From: Crystallibacter permensis
GTDB lineage: Bacteria > Actinomycetota > Actinomycetes > Actinomycetales > Micrococcaceae
Assembly (NCBI RefSeq): GCF_025960875.1
Contig: NZ_JAODLR010000017.1
Coordinates: 46,993-110,992 of the forward strand
Length of the DNA: 64,000 bases
Reading direction: 5' to 3'
Positions 43,361-51,741 of this stretch are shown in pieces (within the stretch, counting starts at the first letter, position 1; every line of letters starts with the position of its first letter). A model generated the notes under the pieces. The model was not told the origin of the DNA. It saw nothing but the letters and a program-made list of their open reading frames with translations, and ran no database searches. The translations under genes were made by a program, and so were the position numbers.

Positions 43361-45395
43361 TGATGCTGTCCTTTGTTCTCGGGCTGCCCGCGCTGGCGGG
43401 CCTCGGGTGATGGCTGGTGCCGGCAAGCCGGTCCAGCAGCGGAGTCAGTCCGCCGGTGTGGAAGGGGTAGTTGGCGCCGAGGATCATGCACAGGTCGATT
43501 TGCTCCGGCCCGGCCACCACGCCCTCGGCGAGCATGTGTTCCACCTCGTCGGCCAGCGCCGTAATGATCCGGCTCCGCGCCTTGGCTGGGTCCACCCTGT
43601 GTGCTACGGGCAGGAGGGCACGGACCTCGGGCGGGACTTCGCCGTCGTCGTCGTGGTAGCCGGGCAAGCCGGCGTCGACAATCTTGTGCAGGGTGGCGCT
43701 GAGCCGGAACCGGTCCGGAAACGCGCTGTGCATGGTTTCGCAGATGTGCTGCTGCACCACAGGACCGATAAAGCGCAGCAGCGCCAGCGGCCGCATCGGC
43801 AGCCCCAGCGGATCCAGGACCCGGTCGACGGCGGCGGGGTCACCGCCGTCGTCAATCAGCGCCAGCACCTCGCTGAAAAGTCTTGTTAGCAGGCGGTTGA
43901 CCACAAAGCCTGGAGCATCGGCGACCAGGACAGCAGTCTTGCGCAGCCGGGCGGCGAGCTCGAAGGCCGTGGCAAGGCTCGTCGGGTCCGTCTGCGGCGT
44001 CCGCACCAGCTCCAGCAGCGGCAGGACCGCCACCGGGTTGAAGAAGTGGAAACCGAGCAGGCGCTCCGGATGCGCCAGATCGGTGCCCATGGCTTCGATG
44101 GACAGCGATGAGGTGTTGGTCAGCAGCAGGGCGTCGGGCCGCAGGATGGGCTCCAGCTCGGCAAAGACGTGCTGCTTCACCGCGAGATCTTCAAAGACTG
44201 CCTCGATCACCGCGTCGCACGTCGCGAAATCCTGTTTGTCTGTGGTGACGCTGATCAGCCCGCGGATCTGGGTGGCCGCGTCTTCGGCCAGTGTGCCGCG
44301 GTGCACCTGCTTGGTTAGCTGGGCGTCGATCCAGTCCAGTGCTTTGTCCAGCTTCTCGGCTGAAAGGTCCGTCATCAGCACCGGGGCGCGAAGTTGCCGG
44401 GCAAAGACCAGCGCCAGCTGGCTGGCCATCAGGCCGGCGCCGATGACTCCGACGCATGTTACTGGGCGGGCATCGACGGCCGGTCGCCCCGCTGGGTTCC
44501 TGGCCAGTGACTGGGTGAGGCGGAAGGCGTAGATGCTGGCGCGGGCCTCGGGGGAGAGGACGAGCTCGCCGAATGCGCGGACCTCGGCCTCGGGGGACGC
44601 TGCGTCTTGAACTGTCCGGTCGATGAGCTCCAGCGCACGATAGGGCGCAGGCGCCGCGCCGTGGAGCCGGATGTCCAGCTCGCGCCGGGCAGCTTTCAGC
44701 GCGTCCGCCCAACCGGCTTGGCTCGGCCGTGGCCGGTGGGCGGTCCTCCCGTCCGCGAGGATGGCGGAGGCCACCTCCAGCGCGGCCGTCAGGAACTCGG
44801 GCCCCGGTACTACTGCGTCGACCAGGCCAGCGGCCTGCGCCTCCCGTGCAGCGAGATTGCGTCCGGCCAGTGAATCGCGCACTACCAGCTGGGCCGTAGC
44901 CTCGGGTCCCACCAGCGCTACGGACAACGGAATCCCTGCCCAGCCGGGAATTAACCCGAGCCGGACTTCAGGGAAACCGATGGCGCGTACCGAGGCTGCT
45001 GCGATGCGGTGATCCGTGTGGAGGGCCAGCTCGAGGCCACCGCCCAGGGCCGCACCGTTGAGGAAGGCGAAGGCCGGTACCGGCATCGCTGCCAGCTTGC
45101 CGAAAACGTTCAGGCCCTGCCGGGCGATGCCTTCCGACTCCTCAGGGGTTTCGGCCTCCAACATGTTGTCCAAGTCGGCGCCGGCACAGAATACGGTGCC
45201 TGTCCCCGTCACGGCCACTGCGTCGACGTCAGAGGTCTCCACCGCGTCGAGGGCTCCATCCAGCTGCTCCAACGAGGCCGGACCGAGCGTGGCCGGCCGG
45301 CCACCGGGGCCGGACAAGGTGAGCAGGGCAAACCGGAAACCGTTGCGCTCAAGGTAGGAGGTAACGACGTCGGAAACTGTCTCGGGGGTAGTCAC
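43353..45395 (-). CDS. FadB-like 3-hydroxyacyl-CoA dehydrogenase / enoyl-CoA hydratase fusion
   Basis: A 680-residue two-domain enzyme. Residues about 1-280 are enoyl-CoA hydratase-like (VAVTGTGTVFCAGADLDNML, AAMPVPAFAFLNGAALGGGL, ELALHTDHRIAAASVRAIGF with PEVRLGLIPGWAG). Residues about 310-600 are 3-hydroxyacyl-CoA dehydrogenase (CVGVIGAGLMASQLALVFAR, GFHFFNPVAVLPLLELVRT, DAPGFVVNRLL). It performs hydration and oxidation in beta-oxidation. GTG start. Its promoter contains the TetR-type operator. No thiolase is encoded in the window. Confidence 0.92.
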   Translation of the reverse strand: MTTPETVSDVVTSYLERNGFRFALLTLSGPGGRPATLGPASLEQLDGALDAVETSDVDAVAVTGTGTVFCAGADLDNMLEAETPEESEGIARQGLNVFGKLAAMPVPAFAFLNGAALGGGLELALHTDHRIAAASVRAIGFPEVRLGLIPGWAGIPLSVALVGPEATAQLVVRDSLAGRNLAAREAQAAGLVDAVVPGPEFLTAALEVASAILADGRTAHRPRPSQAGWADALKAARRELDIRLHGAAPAPYRALELIDRTVQDAASPEAEVRAFGELVLSPEARASIYAFRLTQSLARNPAGRPAVDARPVTCVGVIGAGLMASQLALVFARQLRAPVLMTDLSAEKLDKALDWIDAQLTKQVHRGTLAEDAATQIRGLISVTTDKQDFATCDAVIEAVFEDLAVKQHVFAELEPILRPDALLLTNTSSLSIEAMGTDLAHPERLLGFHFFNPVAVLPLLELVRTPQTDPTSLATAFELAARLRKTAVLVADAPGFVVNRLLTRLFSEVLALIDDGGDPAAVDRVLDPLGLPMRPLALLRFIGPVVQQHICETMHSAFPDRFRLSATLHKIVDAGLPGYHDDDGEVPPEVRALLPVAHRVDPAKARSRIITALADEVEHMLAEGVVAGPEQIDLCMILGANYPFHTGGLTPLLDRLAGTSHHPRPASAGSPRTKDSISA

Positions 45396-45410
45396 CGTAG
45401 AAGTATGCAG

Positions 45411-45447
45411 TGAAACTCAGTATCAGGTCAAGGGAAACTGAGTTTCA
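45411..45447. promoter_or_regulatory. TetR-type double operator upstream of the fad operon
   Basis: TGAAACTCAGT (45411-45421) and ACTGAGTTTCA (45437-45447) are perfect 11-bp inverted arms 15 bp apart. Each arm is itself nearly palindromic around TGA-N3-TCA, so two dimer sites are likely. It lies in the 49-bp gap between the TetR stop (which it overlaps) and the FadB-like start, an ideal repressor position. Confidence 0.65.
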
Positions 45448-46152
45448 GAACTGGTTCCGCTGCAGTTTCTGCTGGAGCCGGCGCGCGAGTTCAGCTGGCG
45501 GGAGGGACTTGGGGAACACGGCCACGACCATTTCCTCTTCGGCCGGCGGGCCTGCGTCTGTGGGTGCGAGCACGCCGTGAAGGCGCCGTACATCATCGAG
45601 CGCTGACTGCAGTTCCCCGACGTTGAGTTCCCGTTCATTGCGCATCAGTTCACGGAGCAGGAAGTTGTGCGTGCTGATCACTGTTGCGGCAAACCGCACG
45701 GCATCCAGTGGGGGAAGTCCCGGGACGGCGTCGCGAAGGTATTGGCCGAACAGGCGTTCATAGCGGAAGACCGTGACGAGCTCGCGGTCCCGCAGCGCTG
45801 GGACGGCGTTGACCACCTGATAGCGCTGCCGGGACGTTTCGACCTGTTTCGCGAAATGCTCGAAAACCATCGCGGCGGCCCGGCAGACCGCTTCCCAGGG
45901 GTCGTCATGTTTCCGTGCCAGCAGCACCTCCGCCTGCTCCAGCAAGGTCTCGTGGTCGGCGAAGATGACATCTTCCTTTGAACGGAATTGCCGGAAGAAC
46001 TTGCTCCGCGAGATACCCGCAGCCTGCGCAATCTCATCGACGCTGGTTGCCTCATAACCCTGGCTGACAAAAAGTCCCAGCGCTATCGAAGCAACGCCGG
46101 AGCGGAACTGTGCCTGTTCACCGGTGCTGCCATTGTCCGTTGGCCTCACCAT
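45445..46152 (-). CDS. TetR-family regulator of the fad operon
   Basis: A 235-residue TetR protein with HTH segments ALGLFVSQGYEATSVDEIAQ, AAGISRSKFFRQFRSKEDVI and a long helical C-terminal domain. It is the first gene in line with the FadB-like, dehydrogenase and synthetase genes. The double operator just downstream suggests it represses the catabolic genes and releases them on binding an acyl-CoA (family knowledge plus position). Confidence 0.92.
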   Translation of the reverse strand: MVRPTDNGSTGEQAQFRSGVASIALGLFVSQGYEATSVDEIAQAAGISRSKFFRQFRSKEDVIFADHETLLEQAEVLLARKHDDPWEAVCRAAAMVFEHFAKQVETSRQRYQVVNAVPALRDRELVTVFRYERLFGQYLRDAVPGLPPLDAVRFAATVISTHNFLLRELMRNERELNVGELQSALDDVRRLHGVLAPTDAGPPAEEEMVVAVFPKSLPPAELARRLQQKLQRNQF

Positions 46153-46219
46153 CAGGCTGCCCTGCTCCCGGCCGGAAACTCATCGTGAATCACCGTTCCA
46201 CCGTACGGTACCGTCACCG

Positions 46220-46807
46220 TCACCGCAGGAAAACGATGTACACGGCGAAGATGGCCAGACCAAGCAGCCAGCCCACAACCACCTGCGGCCAGGTGTGGGC
46301 CAGCAACTGGACCCGGGACCACCCGACCGCCAGGGGAATGGCTGCCCAAAGGAGTCCCAGCGGCAGGGTAGCCGAGGCCAGCATCGCTCCGAGGATCCCG
46401 GCCACCGCGGCATGTACGGACACTTTCCAGACCAGATTTATGAGCAGGGAAGCCACCAAACCCAGCAGCACTGCGTAGACCAGCGAGTGCAGCGCCCGCG
46501 GTGCCTGCATCAGCGTGAGCAGCCAGAGGCCAACTCCGATCGAGACGGCGGTGCCCGCCAGGATGGGCGCGCGTTGCGTCCGCGTCCCGATGTGGATGTC
46601 GCTGAGCTTGCCCCGCCGGGCCATCAGGACCACAACACTGAAGGGCAAGAGCGTGACAAAGAACGCGGCCACGGCAGCCTGCGCTGCGGTCACCTCCGGC
46701 AGGGTGAACGGGGAGGTCACCAGCACCAGTGTCACCAGGACGGCGGGCGCGAAAATCTCGGTGATGACGCGGGCGATCCGGTGGATGAGGACAGGGTTTC
46801 GGGACAC
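46220..46807 (-). CDS. PAP2-like membrane protein
   Basis: A membrane protein with about six hydrophobic segments and PAP2-type motifs: KVSVHAAVAGILGAM (SxxH motif) and SRVQLLAHTWPQVVVGWLLG, which aligns with the SRxxxxxHxxxD motif of phosphatidic-acid phosphatases except that the D position is Q. Loss of that acid may mean altered or no phosphatase activity. The start is uncertain. I chose the GTG at 46807, where similarity-like sequence begins; an earlier in-frame start at 46897 exists. Divergent to DoxX. Confidence 0.75.
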   Translation of the reverse strand: MSRNPVLIHRIARVITEIFAPAVLVTLVLVTSPFTLPEVTAAQAAVAAFFVTLLPFSVVVLMARRGKLSDIHIGTRTQRAPILAGTAVSIGVGLWLLTLMQAPRALHSLVYAVLLGLVASLLINLVWKVSVHAAVAGILGAMLASATLPLGLLWAAIPLAVGWSRVQLLAHTWPQVVVGWLLGLAIFAVYIVFLR

Positions 46808-46961
46808 TTTCCAGCCTAGCGGGCCGGTTGGCTTCTCGGCTGACCATGTAGCCGCCGCAAGCCTGTTTTGCGGGACCCAAGGATTTTTCAAGAGCACGGA
46901 TAGATGCTGGACATGTCAACTAATCGCAGTCCAAGGACCGTCCCGTCCGAAGGAGAACCCG

Positions 46962-47405
46962 ATGTCCGATTCCACCCGCATACAGCTGCAGCATATTGGA
47001 ATTACTGCCTTACGCGTCATCGCCGGGCTGATATTTGTCGCCTACGGGTGGCAGAAAGTCAGCCAGAATACCGTAGCCGGCGTCACGGGCTACTTCACCC
47101 AGTTGGGCGTGCCGCTGCCCGAACTGTTCGGTCCGTTTATCTCCTATCTGGAACTCCTCGGCGGCATGGCCCTGATCCTGGGCGTTTTGACACGGCCGAT
47201 CGCCCTCTTGTTCGTGGCCGACATGGCCGGAGCGCTCATTTTCGCCCACCTGCCCTCAGGTTTCTACGTGGAGCAGGGAGGCTATTCACAGGTACTGATT
47301 CTGGGAACCGCGGCCCTCGCCATTGCGCTGATCGGCCCCGGCCCGTACTCCGTTGACCGCTACATCTTCGGCCGGAAGGAATCGAAAGTGGCAGTTCTTG
47401 CCTGA
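46962..47405 (+). CDS. DoxX-family membrane protein
   Basis: A 147-residue protein with four transmembrane helices of the DoxX/MhqP type (ALRVIAGLIFVAYGWQKVSQ, LGVPLPELFGPFISYLELLG, GMALILGVLTRPIALLFVAD). ATG with AAGGAG 7 nt upstream. DoxX-like proteins occur in redox and thiol-stress complexes. The specific role here is unknown. Followed by a hairpin. Confidence 0.88.
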   Translation: MSDSTRIQLQHIGITALRVIAGLIFVAYGWQKVSQNTVAGVTGYFTQLGVPLPELFGPFISYLELLGGMALILGVLTRPIALLFVADMAGALIFAHLPSGFYVEQGGYSQVLILGTAALAIALIGPGPYSVDRYIFGRKESKVAVLA

Positions 47406-47439
47406 ACGAAATCACGGATAGCCAACCAACAAATAGAGG

Positions 47440-47473
47440 ACGATGTCGGCACTTACGAAAGCGCCGACGTCGT
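47440..47473. terminator. Hairpin between DoxX and IclR genes
   Basis: ACGATGTCGGC (47440-47450) and GCCGACGTCGT (47463-47473) pair over 11 bp with one wobble and a 12-nt loop, 34 bp after the DoxX stop. Confidence 0.6.
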
Positions 47474-47532
47474 ACTGTGAAATGAGCCAGGCATCTGGCC
47501 TGCCGTCGGAGACCGGGCTGATCCGAACGGAT

Positions 47533-48405
47533 TTACCTGCCCGCGCGCGTTGGTCGCGGCGCCGTCGGCAGGTACTCCATGGAATCTGCCGAAGAACTCA
47601 CAAGTTGGCGGAAGCGCCCTCCCGGCGCTGACTGCGGATCATTCGGGGGAGTGTAGGCGGCCAGCAGATCTTGGGTGATGGCGGCTGAAGCCCCCTGGAG
47701 CAGACGCACCAGGGGTACCGTCGGCGCGTCGTCGTTAGGAACAACCACGCTGAGGCCTGCCACAATTGTGTCGTTAACTCCGCGCACCGGTACCGCAATG
47801 CCACGGGCATCCGGATGGATGAAGCCATTGCCAATGGCAAAGCCGTCGTGGCGGATTTTCTGCAGGAGCCGGCGCAGGGCGTCCGGCGACTGAACTGTCT
47901 GCTCGGTGTAGCGGAATAGCTCGCCGGAGAACACCTCATGTTGGAACTCGCCATCGGCATGCGCCAGCAGGACGAGGCCGCTGCTGGAGGCGTGAAGCGG
48001 GAGCCGCCCGCCCACCAGCGTCACGTTGACTACCGCATCTCGCGCGGAGAGGCGCTCGAGGAACAGCACCTCCTGACCCTCCAATATGCCCAGCTGGGTG
48101 TGCTGCCGAACCCTGGCTTGGACCGACTGAAGGTGCGGCATCGCAATTTCGCGCAGGCCGAGCGCGCCCGGGGTCCGGCAAGCGATTTCCCAGAGCCGCA
48201 CCCCCAGCCGGTATGTCCTGTCGGGCTGCCGCTCCAGCAGGCCGAAGTCCTCCATCTCGGCCACGATCCGGTGTGTTGTGGCCAGCGGCAAGCCGCTGCG
48301 CACCGACAGCTGCGAGATGTTCAGGAAGACCGCATCGACGTCGAACGCTGTAAAGACCTGCATTATGCGGCTCAACGCCGAGCGGCCGCCGGATGATTTG
48401 GCCAC
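47533..48405 (-). CDS. IclR-family regulator (P450 unit)
   Basis: A 290-residue IclR protein: HTH SALSRIMQVFTAFDVDAVFL, LSVRSGLPLATTHRIVAEME, DFGLLERQPDRTYRLGVRLW and a GAF-like ligand domain (GLSVVVPNDDAPTVPLVRLL near the end). GTG start. It is divergent from the substrate-binding protein, P450 and ferredoxin genes across 139 bp with operator-like repeats, so it likely controls them in response to an aromatic or other acid. Confidence 0.92.
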   Translation of the reverse strand: MAKSSGGRSALSRIMQVFTAFDVDAVFLNISQLSVRSGLPLATTHRIVAEMEDFGLLERQPDRTYRLGVRLWEIACRTPGALGLREIAMPHLQSVQARVRQHTQLGILEGQEVLFLERLSARDAVVNVTLVGGRLPLHASSSGLVLLAHADGEFQHEVFSGELFRYTEQTVQSPDALRRLLQKIRHDGFAIGNGFIHPDARGIAVPVRGVNDTIVAGLSVVVPNDDAPTVPLVRLLQGASAAITQDLLAAYTPPNDPQSAPGGRFRQLVSSSADSMEYLPTAPRPTRAGR

Positions 48406-48416
48406 AAGTTTTTTCC

Positions 48417-48428
48417 TTTCAAATGAAA
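48417..48428. promoter_or_regulatory. Operator-like inverted repeat upstream of the IclR gene
   Basis: TTTCA-AA-TGAAA is a perfect 5-2-5 inverted repeat 12 bp before the IclR start, in the IclR/SBP divergent region. A second palindrome, CAGTACTG (48467-48474), is nearby. Confidence 0.35.
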
Positions 48429-48544
48429 CTGGACTGTTCGGGCAATTGTGTCACGGGTCATAGTTCCAGTACTGCCGGTCGCAACGTAGCGAACCGGGTT
48501 TGGGGAACGCGGGCTGACATTGCCCAGTGACGAGAGGGAGTGCC

Positions 48545-49507
48545 ATGGTTCAACGGAGAAGCATCAAAATGGCAACGGTAGGCGCCGTACTGACGACGGC
48601 GGCGCTCGCCTTGAGTGCGTGCGGCGGCGGTGCTTCCGCCGGCTCGGGGGATGAGGCCGCGGAGGAACTTCAGCTGGGTTATTTCCCGCTTGTGCATACG
48701 TCCACTGCCGTCAACGCGGATGAATCCGGAATCTTCGCCGACAACGGCCTCGATGTGGAACTCGTTCCCACGCAGGGTGGGGCGGCTGCCATTCCGGCAC
48801 TCGTCTCCGGCAGCGTGGATCTGATGTATACGAATTACACCTCGGCGCTGCTGGCGGTCGAACAGGGCCTGCCTATCCGGCTTGTCGCCGGTAACGACGT
48901 GGGCAAAGCCGACCACGGCATCTTCGTCGCGAAGGATTCAGGTATTGAAACGGTGGCGGATCTGAAGGGGAAGACCTTCGCGGTTAATAACCTGCAGAAC
49001 ATCGGCACCGTCGCCATCAACTCGCTGCTCGAGGATGCCGGTATGCAGATCTCCGATGTGAAGCTCGTGGAGATGCCCTATCCGGACATGCAGGCGGCCC
49101 TCGAGCGTGGCGCCGTGGACGCCATCTGGCAGGTGGAACCGTTCCAGGCCAGCGCTACGGCAGCAGGCTTGGTGAAGATCGGCGATCTGTTCACCGGTCC
49201 CGTGGCGGACATGCCGGTGGGCGGCTGGATCACCACCGAAAAGTTTGCGCAGGAGAATCCCGAAGCAATCGCTGCATTCCAGGAGTCCATTTCCGCCTCT
49301 GCCGAGGAGCTGCAGGGCAACCGCGAGCGGCTGGTCGAGCTGGTGCCGACATTCACCAAGGTAACGGCCGACGTCGTCGAAGCCATCGAGATGCCCCGGT
49401 TCCAGGGCGAATTGGATACCCAGCAACTGCAGAAAACGGCAGACCTGATGTTTGAGTACAAGATCATCGACAGCGAACTGGACATCGCGTCCCTCGTCGC
49501 GGAGTAG
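48545..49507 (+). CDS. ABC substrate-binding lipoprotein without cognate permease
   Basis: A 320-residue lipoprotein: signal segment ending in LALSAC, then a NitT/TauT/SsuA-type binding fold (LQLGYFPLVHTSTAVNADES, GIFADNGLDVELVPTQGG, GSVDLMYTNYTSALLAVEQG). The ATG at 48545 has GAGGGAG upstream; an earlier in-frame GTG is possible. No permease or ATPase is adjacent, so it must use a transporter encoded elsewhere or act as a sensor. It lies 9 bp before a P450 gene, so it likely captures the P450 substrate. Confidence 0.88.
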   Translation: MVQRRSIKMATVGAVLTTAALALSACGGGASAGSGDEAAEELQLGYFPLVHTSTAVNADESGIFADNGLDVELVPTQGGAAAIPALVSGSVDLMYTNYTSALLAVEQGLPIRLVAGNDVGKADHGIFVAKDSGIETVADLKGKTFAVNNLQNIGTVAINSLLEDAGMQISDVKLVEMPYPDMQAALERGAVDAIWQVEPFQASATAAGLVKIGDLFTGPVADMPVGGWITTEKFAQENPEAIAAFQESISASAEELQGNRERLVELVPTFTKVTADVVEAIEMPRFQGELDTQQLQKTADLMFEYKIIDSELDIASLVAE

Positions 49508-49516
49508 GGGAGAACC

Positions 49517-50725
49517 TTGACTATCCAATCCACAGCGCAGGAAGTACCGGTCCTGGAGCTGGACCCATTTAGCGATGAGTTCCTGAACGATCCATACGAG
49601 GCCCACGAGCAGATGCGCGAGGCCGGACCGGTGTTCTGGCTGGAGCGCTATCAGCTGTATGGCGTCGCGCGGCACGCGGAAGTCTCCCAGGTCCTGGCCG
49701 ACCATGAAACGTACGTGTCGTCCCGGGGCGTAGGCATCTCGGACTTCGCCAAGGAGAAGCCGTGGCGTCCGCCGAGCCTGCTGCTCGAGGCCGATCCGCC
49801 CCACCACACCAAGGCCCGACATGTGGTCTCCCACATCATGACACCGAAGGTGCTGCGGGGGCTCAAGGAGGGGTTCCAGGAGCGCGCCGACGAACTGGTG
49901 GCGCGAGTGGCCGCGGGCAAAGGCACTGTTGATGGCGTCGCTGACCTTGCCGAGGCCTACCCGCTTGAGATTTTTCCGGACTTCATCGGGTTGCCGAAGG
50001 ACGGCCGCGAGAACCTGCTGCCCTACGGCTCGATGGTCTTCAATACGTTCGGTCCCCGGAACAGCCACTTCGAGCGAGCCATGGAACGCGGCGCCACGGC
50101 CCAGGCTTGGATTATGGAACAGTGCCAGCCGGGTGCCCCCGCGCCGGACGGGCTCGGAGCGAAAATCCATGCGGCGGCTGCCGAAGCGGGCTACGACGAA
50201 GTGGACCAAGCCAAGTTGCTGCGCTCCTTCCTCTCCGCCGGCGTTGACACCACGGTGCACGGGATCGGCAACGCCCTGCAGTGCCTGGCCGAAAACCCGG
50301 AGCAGTTCGGCTACCTGCGCGAGGACCCGTCCCTCGCCCGTGCGGCCTTTGAGGAAACGGTGCGCTACTCGTCGCCGGTCCAGACCTTCTTCCGCACCAC
50401 CAACAAGGATGCCGAGCTCTCCGGCATGAGGATTCCGGAGGGATCCAAGGTCCTGATGTTCCTCGCCGCGGCAAACCGTGATCCGCGCCAGTGGGAGAAT
50501 CCTGCACGCTTCGACATCCGGCGCAAGGCAGCCGGGCACGTGGGCTTCGGATTCGGCGTCCACGCCTGTCTTGGCCAGATGCTGGCCCGTTTGGAAGGCG
50601 AGTGCTTCCTGACGGCCCTCGCACGCCACGTTGAAAAGCTCGAGCCCGCCGGCGAACCCGTCCAGCAGCTGAACAACACCCTGCGCGGGCTGGACAGTCT
50701 GCCGCTGCGCCTGACGGCGGCCTGA
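49517..50725 (+). CDS. Cytochrome P450, CYP199A-like
   Basis: A 402-residue soluble P450. The heme-binding loop is GFGFGVHACLGQ with Cys351. The I-helix is FLSAGVDTTVHG (241-246 AGVDTT), and ExxR is EETVR at 279-283. The block SSRGVGISDFAKEKPWRPPS followed by LLLEADPP, and the C-terminal NNTLRGLDSLPL, are strikingly like CYP199A enzymes, which O-demethylate 4-methoxybenzoate and bind its carboxylate near that Arg/Ser segment (from memory). A para-substituted benzoate substrate is therefore likely. TTG start. A ferredoxin is encoded immediately downstream. Confidence 0.92.
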   Translation: MTIQSTAQEVPVLELDPFSDEFLNDPYEAHEQMREAGPVFWLERYQLYGVARHAEVSQVLADHETYVSSRGVGISDFAKEKPWRPPSLLLEADPPHHTKARHVVSHIMTPKVLRGLKEGFQERADELVARVAAGKGTVDGVADLAEAYPLEIFPDFIGLPKDGRENLLPYGSMVFNTFGPRNSHFERAMERGATAQAWIMEQCQPGAPAPDGLGAKIHAAAAEAGYDEVDQAKLLRSFLSAGVDTTVHGIGNALQCLAENPEQFGYLREDPSLARAAFEETVRYSSPVQTFFRTTNKDAELSGMRIPEGSKVLMFLAAANRDPRQWENPARFDIRRKAAGHVGFGFGVHACLGQMLARLEGECFLTALARHVEKLEPAGEPVQQLNNTLRGLDSLPLRLTAA

Positions 50726-50749
50726 AAAACTAGAACGAGGAGGAACGCC

Positions 50750-51064
50750 ATGCCGAAGATTACCTACATCCTGCCCGACGGACTGGAAACAGTGCTGGAT
50801 GCCGAACCGGGCACCAGCGTGATGCGCACCGCGGTTTCCAACGGGGTGCCGGGCATCGTCGCCGAATGCGGCGGCAGTGCCATGTGCGCCACCTGCCATG
50901 TGTACGTCGAAACCGAGGATACGGAAGGACTGCCTGCCGTCAGCGACGTGGAAGACGAGATGCTGGACTGCACCGCCTCCGAGCGCTGCGCCAACAGCCG
51001 GCTTTCCTGCCAGCTGCAGGTTTCGGAGGACATCACCGTCCGCCTTCCCGAAACCCAGGTCTGA
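50750..51064 (+). CDS. [2Fe-2S] ferredoxin (adrenodoxin/putidaredoxin type)
   Basis: A 104-residue ferredoxin with cluster ligands Cys40, Cys46, Cys49 and Cys87 (CGGSAMCATC and LSCQ). The putidaredoxin-like layout is that used by bacterial class I P450s. ATG with GAGGAGGAA upstream, 24 bp after the P450 stop. It is the probable electron donor to the P450. A ferredoxin reductase is not in the window, so the reductase must be encoded elsewhere. Confidence 0.93.
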   Translation: MPKITYILPDGLETVLDAEPGTSVMRTAVSNGVPGIVAECGGSAMCATCHVYVETEDTEGLPAVSDVEDEMLDCTASERCANSRLSCQLQVSEDITVRLPETQV

Positions 51065-51150
51065 GCTCAGGATCGGGGCAGAGGTTCCGCTGGGAGGGAA
51101 ATCGACGTAGGTTGAAGAAACGGTTCGGCGGCACTCGGAGGGACGTAACT

Positions 51151-51342
51151 GTGGCAGACGAACAGCGGGAAAGTGTTCCGGGCAACGGGCGGCAGAGCTG
51201 TCCCTTCTGCGGCGCGGGACTGCGCGGGCTCGACGAGAGCCAGTGGCCGGCTGAGGGGCCGGTCCCCGACGGGACTCTGGCCGTCTACTTGTGTGAGGGG
51301 CAGCACCGGGTGATCGTGGCGCCGCCCGCAGTCCAGGGCTAG
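51151..51342 (+). CDS. Small zinc-ribbon-like protein, 63 residues
   Basis: GTG at 51151 with GGAGGG upstream. Product MADEQRESVPGNGRQSCPFC, GAGLRGLDESQWPAEGPVPD, GTLAVYLCEGQHRVIVAPPA. A CPxC pair and a later Cys/His could form a partial zinc site. No family recognised. Its stop overlaps the convergent small gene (CTAG). Confidence 0.55.
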   Translation: MADEQRESVPGNGRQSCPFCGAGLRGLDESQWPAEGPVPDGTLAVYLCEGQHRVIVAPPAVQG

Positions 51343-51566
51343 ATGTCTTCGCCGGTGTGCCGGTCCTTGATGATCCGGTCGATCTCATCGCGCAGGGTGA
51401 CAGCATCTTCCAGATTGAGCTTGAGACTGTCACCGGACTCTACCCAGCCGATGCTGAGCACTTCGTCGCCGGAGATGCCCGTGATCCCCACGGTAAGCGC
51501 CCGGCCGCCTAGTCTGCTCACGTCGCCGATAACCATATCGCCGGCGTCGTCTTTGGCAATTTCCAT
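51339..51566 (-). CDS. Hypothetical protein, 75 residues
   Basis: ATG at 51566 with GAGGAGCG upstream. Product MEIAKDDAGDMVIGDVSRLG, GRALTVGITGISGDEVLSIG, LNLEDAVTLRDEIDRIIKDR is a small alpha/beta protein with a C-terminal helix. Family unknown. Converges on the zinc-ribbon gene with overlapping stops. Confidence 0.6.
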   Translation of the reverse strand: MEIAKDDAGDMVIGDVSRLGGRALTVGITGISGDEVLSIGWVESGDSLKLNLEDAVTLRDEIDRIIKDRHTGEDI

Positions 51567-51741
51567 TGTTCGCTCCTCTGTTGGTGGAAGACTGCGCAGC
51601 AGCGGTCCCGCTTCTACTATTGCCGGTTTACCGCGCACCCCGCTAGGGGTGGTGCCGGTTCGCGGGCCTTACTGGATGCCATGAGGACCGGGGCGCCATG
51701 CCTTTGTACGCTGAATCGCCTCCACGAGGGAAGGATTTCCA

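Noticed and set aside
46807..46897. Extended N-terminus for the PAP2-like gene
   Set aside because: The extra residues do not resemble a membrane-protein start and reach into the DoxX promoter. The GTG at 46807 is preferred but not proven.
48938..51433. 831-codon open frame opposite the P450 and ferredoxin genes
   Set aside because: It runs antisense across three well-supported genes. Length alone is not evidence at this GC content.
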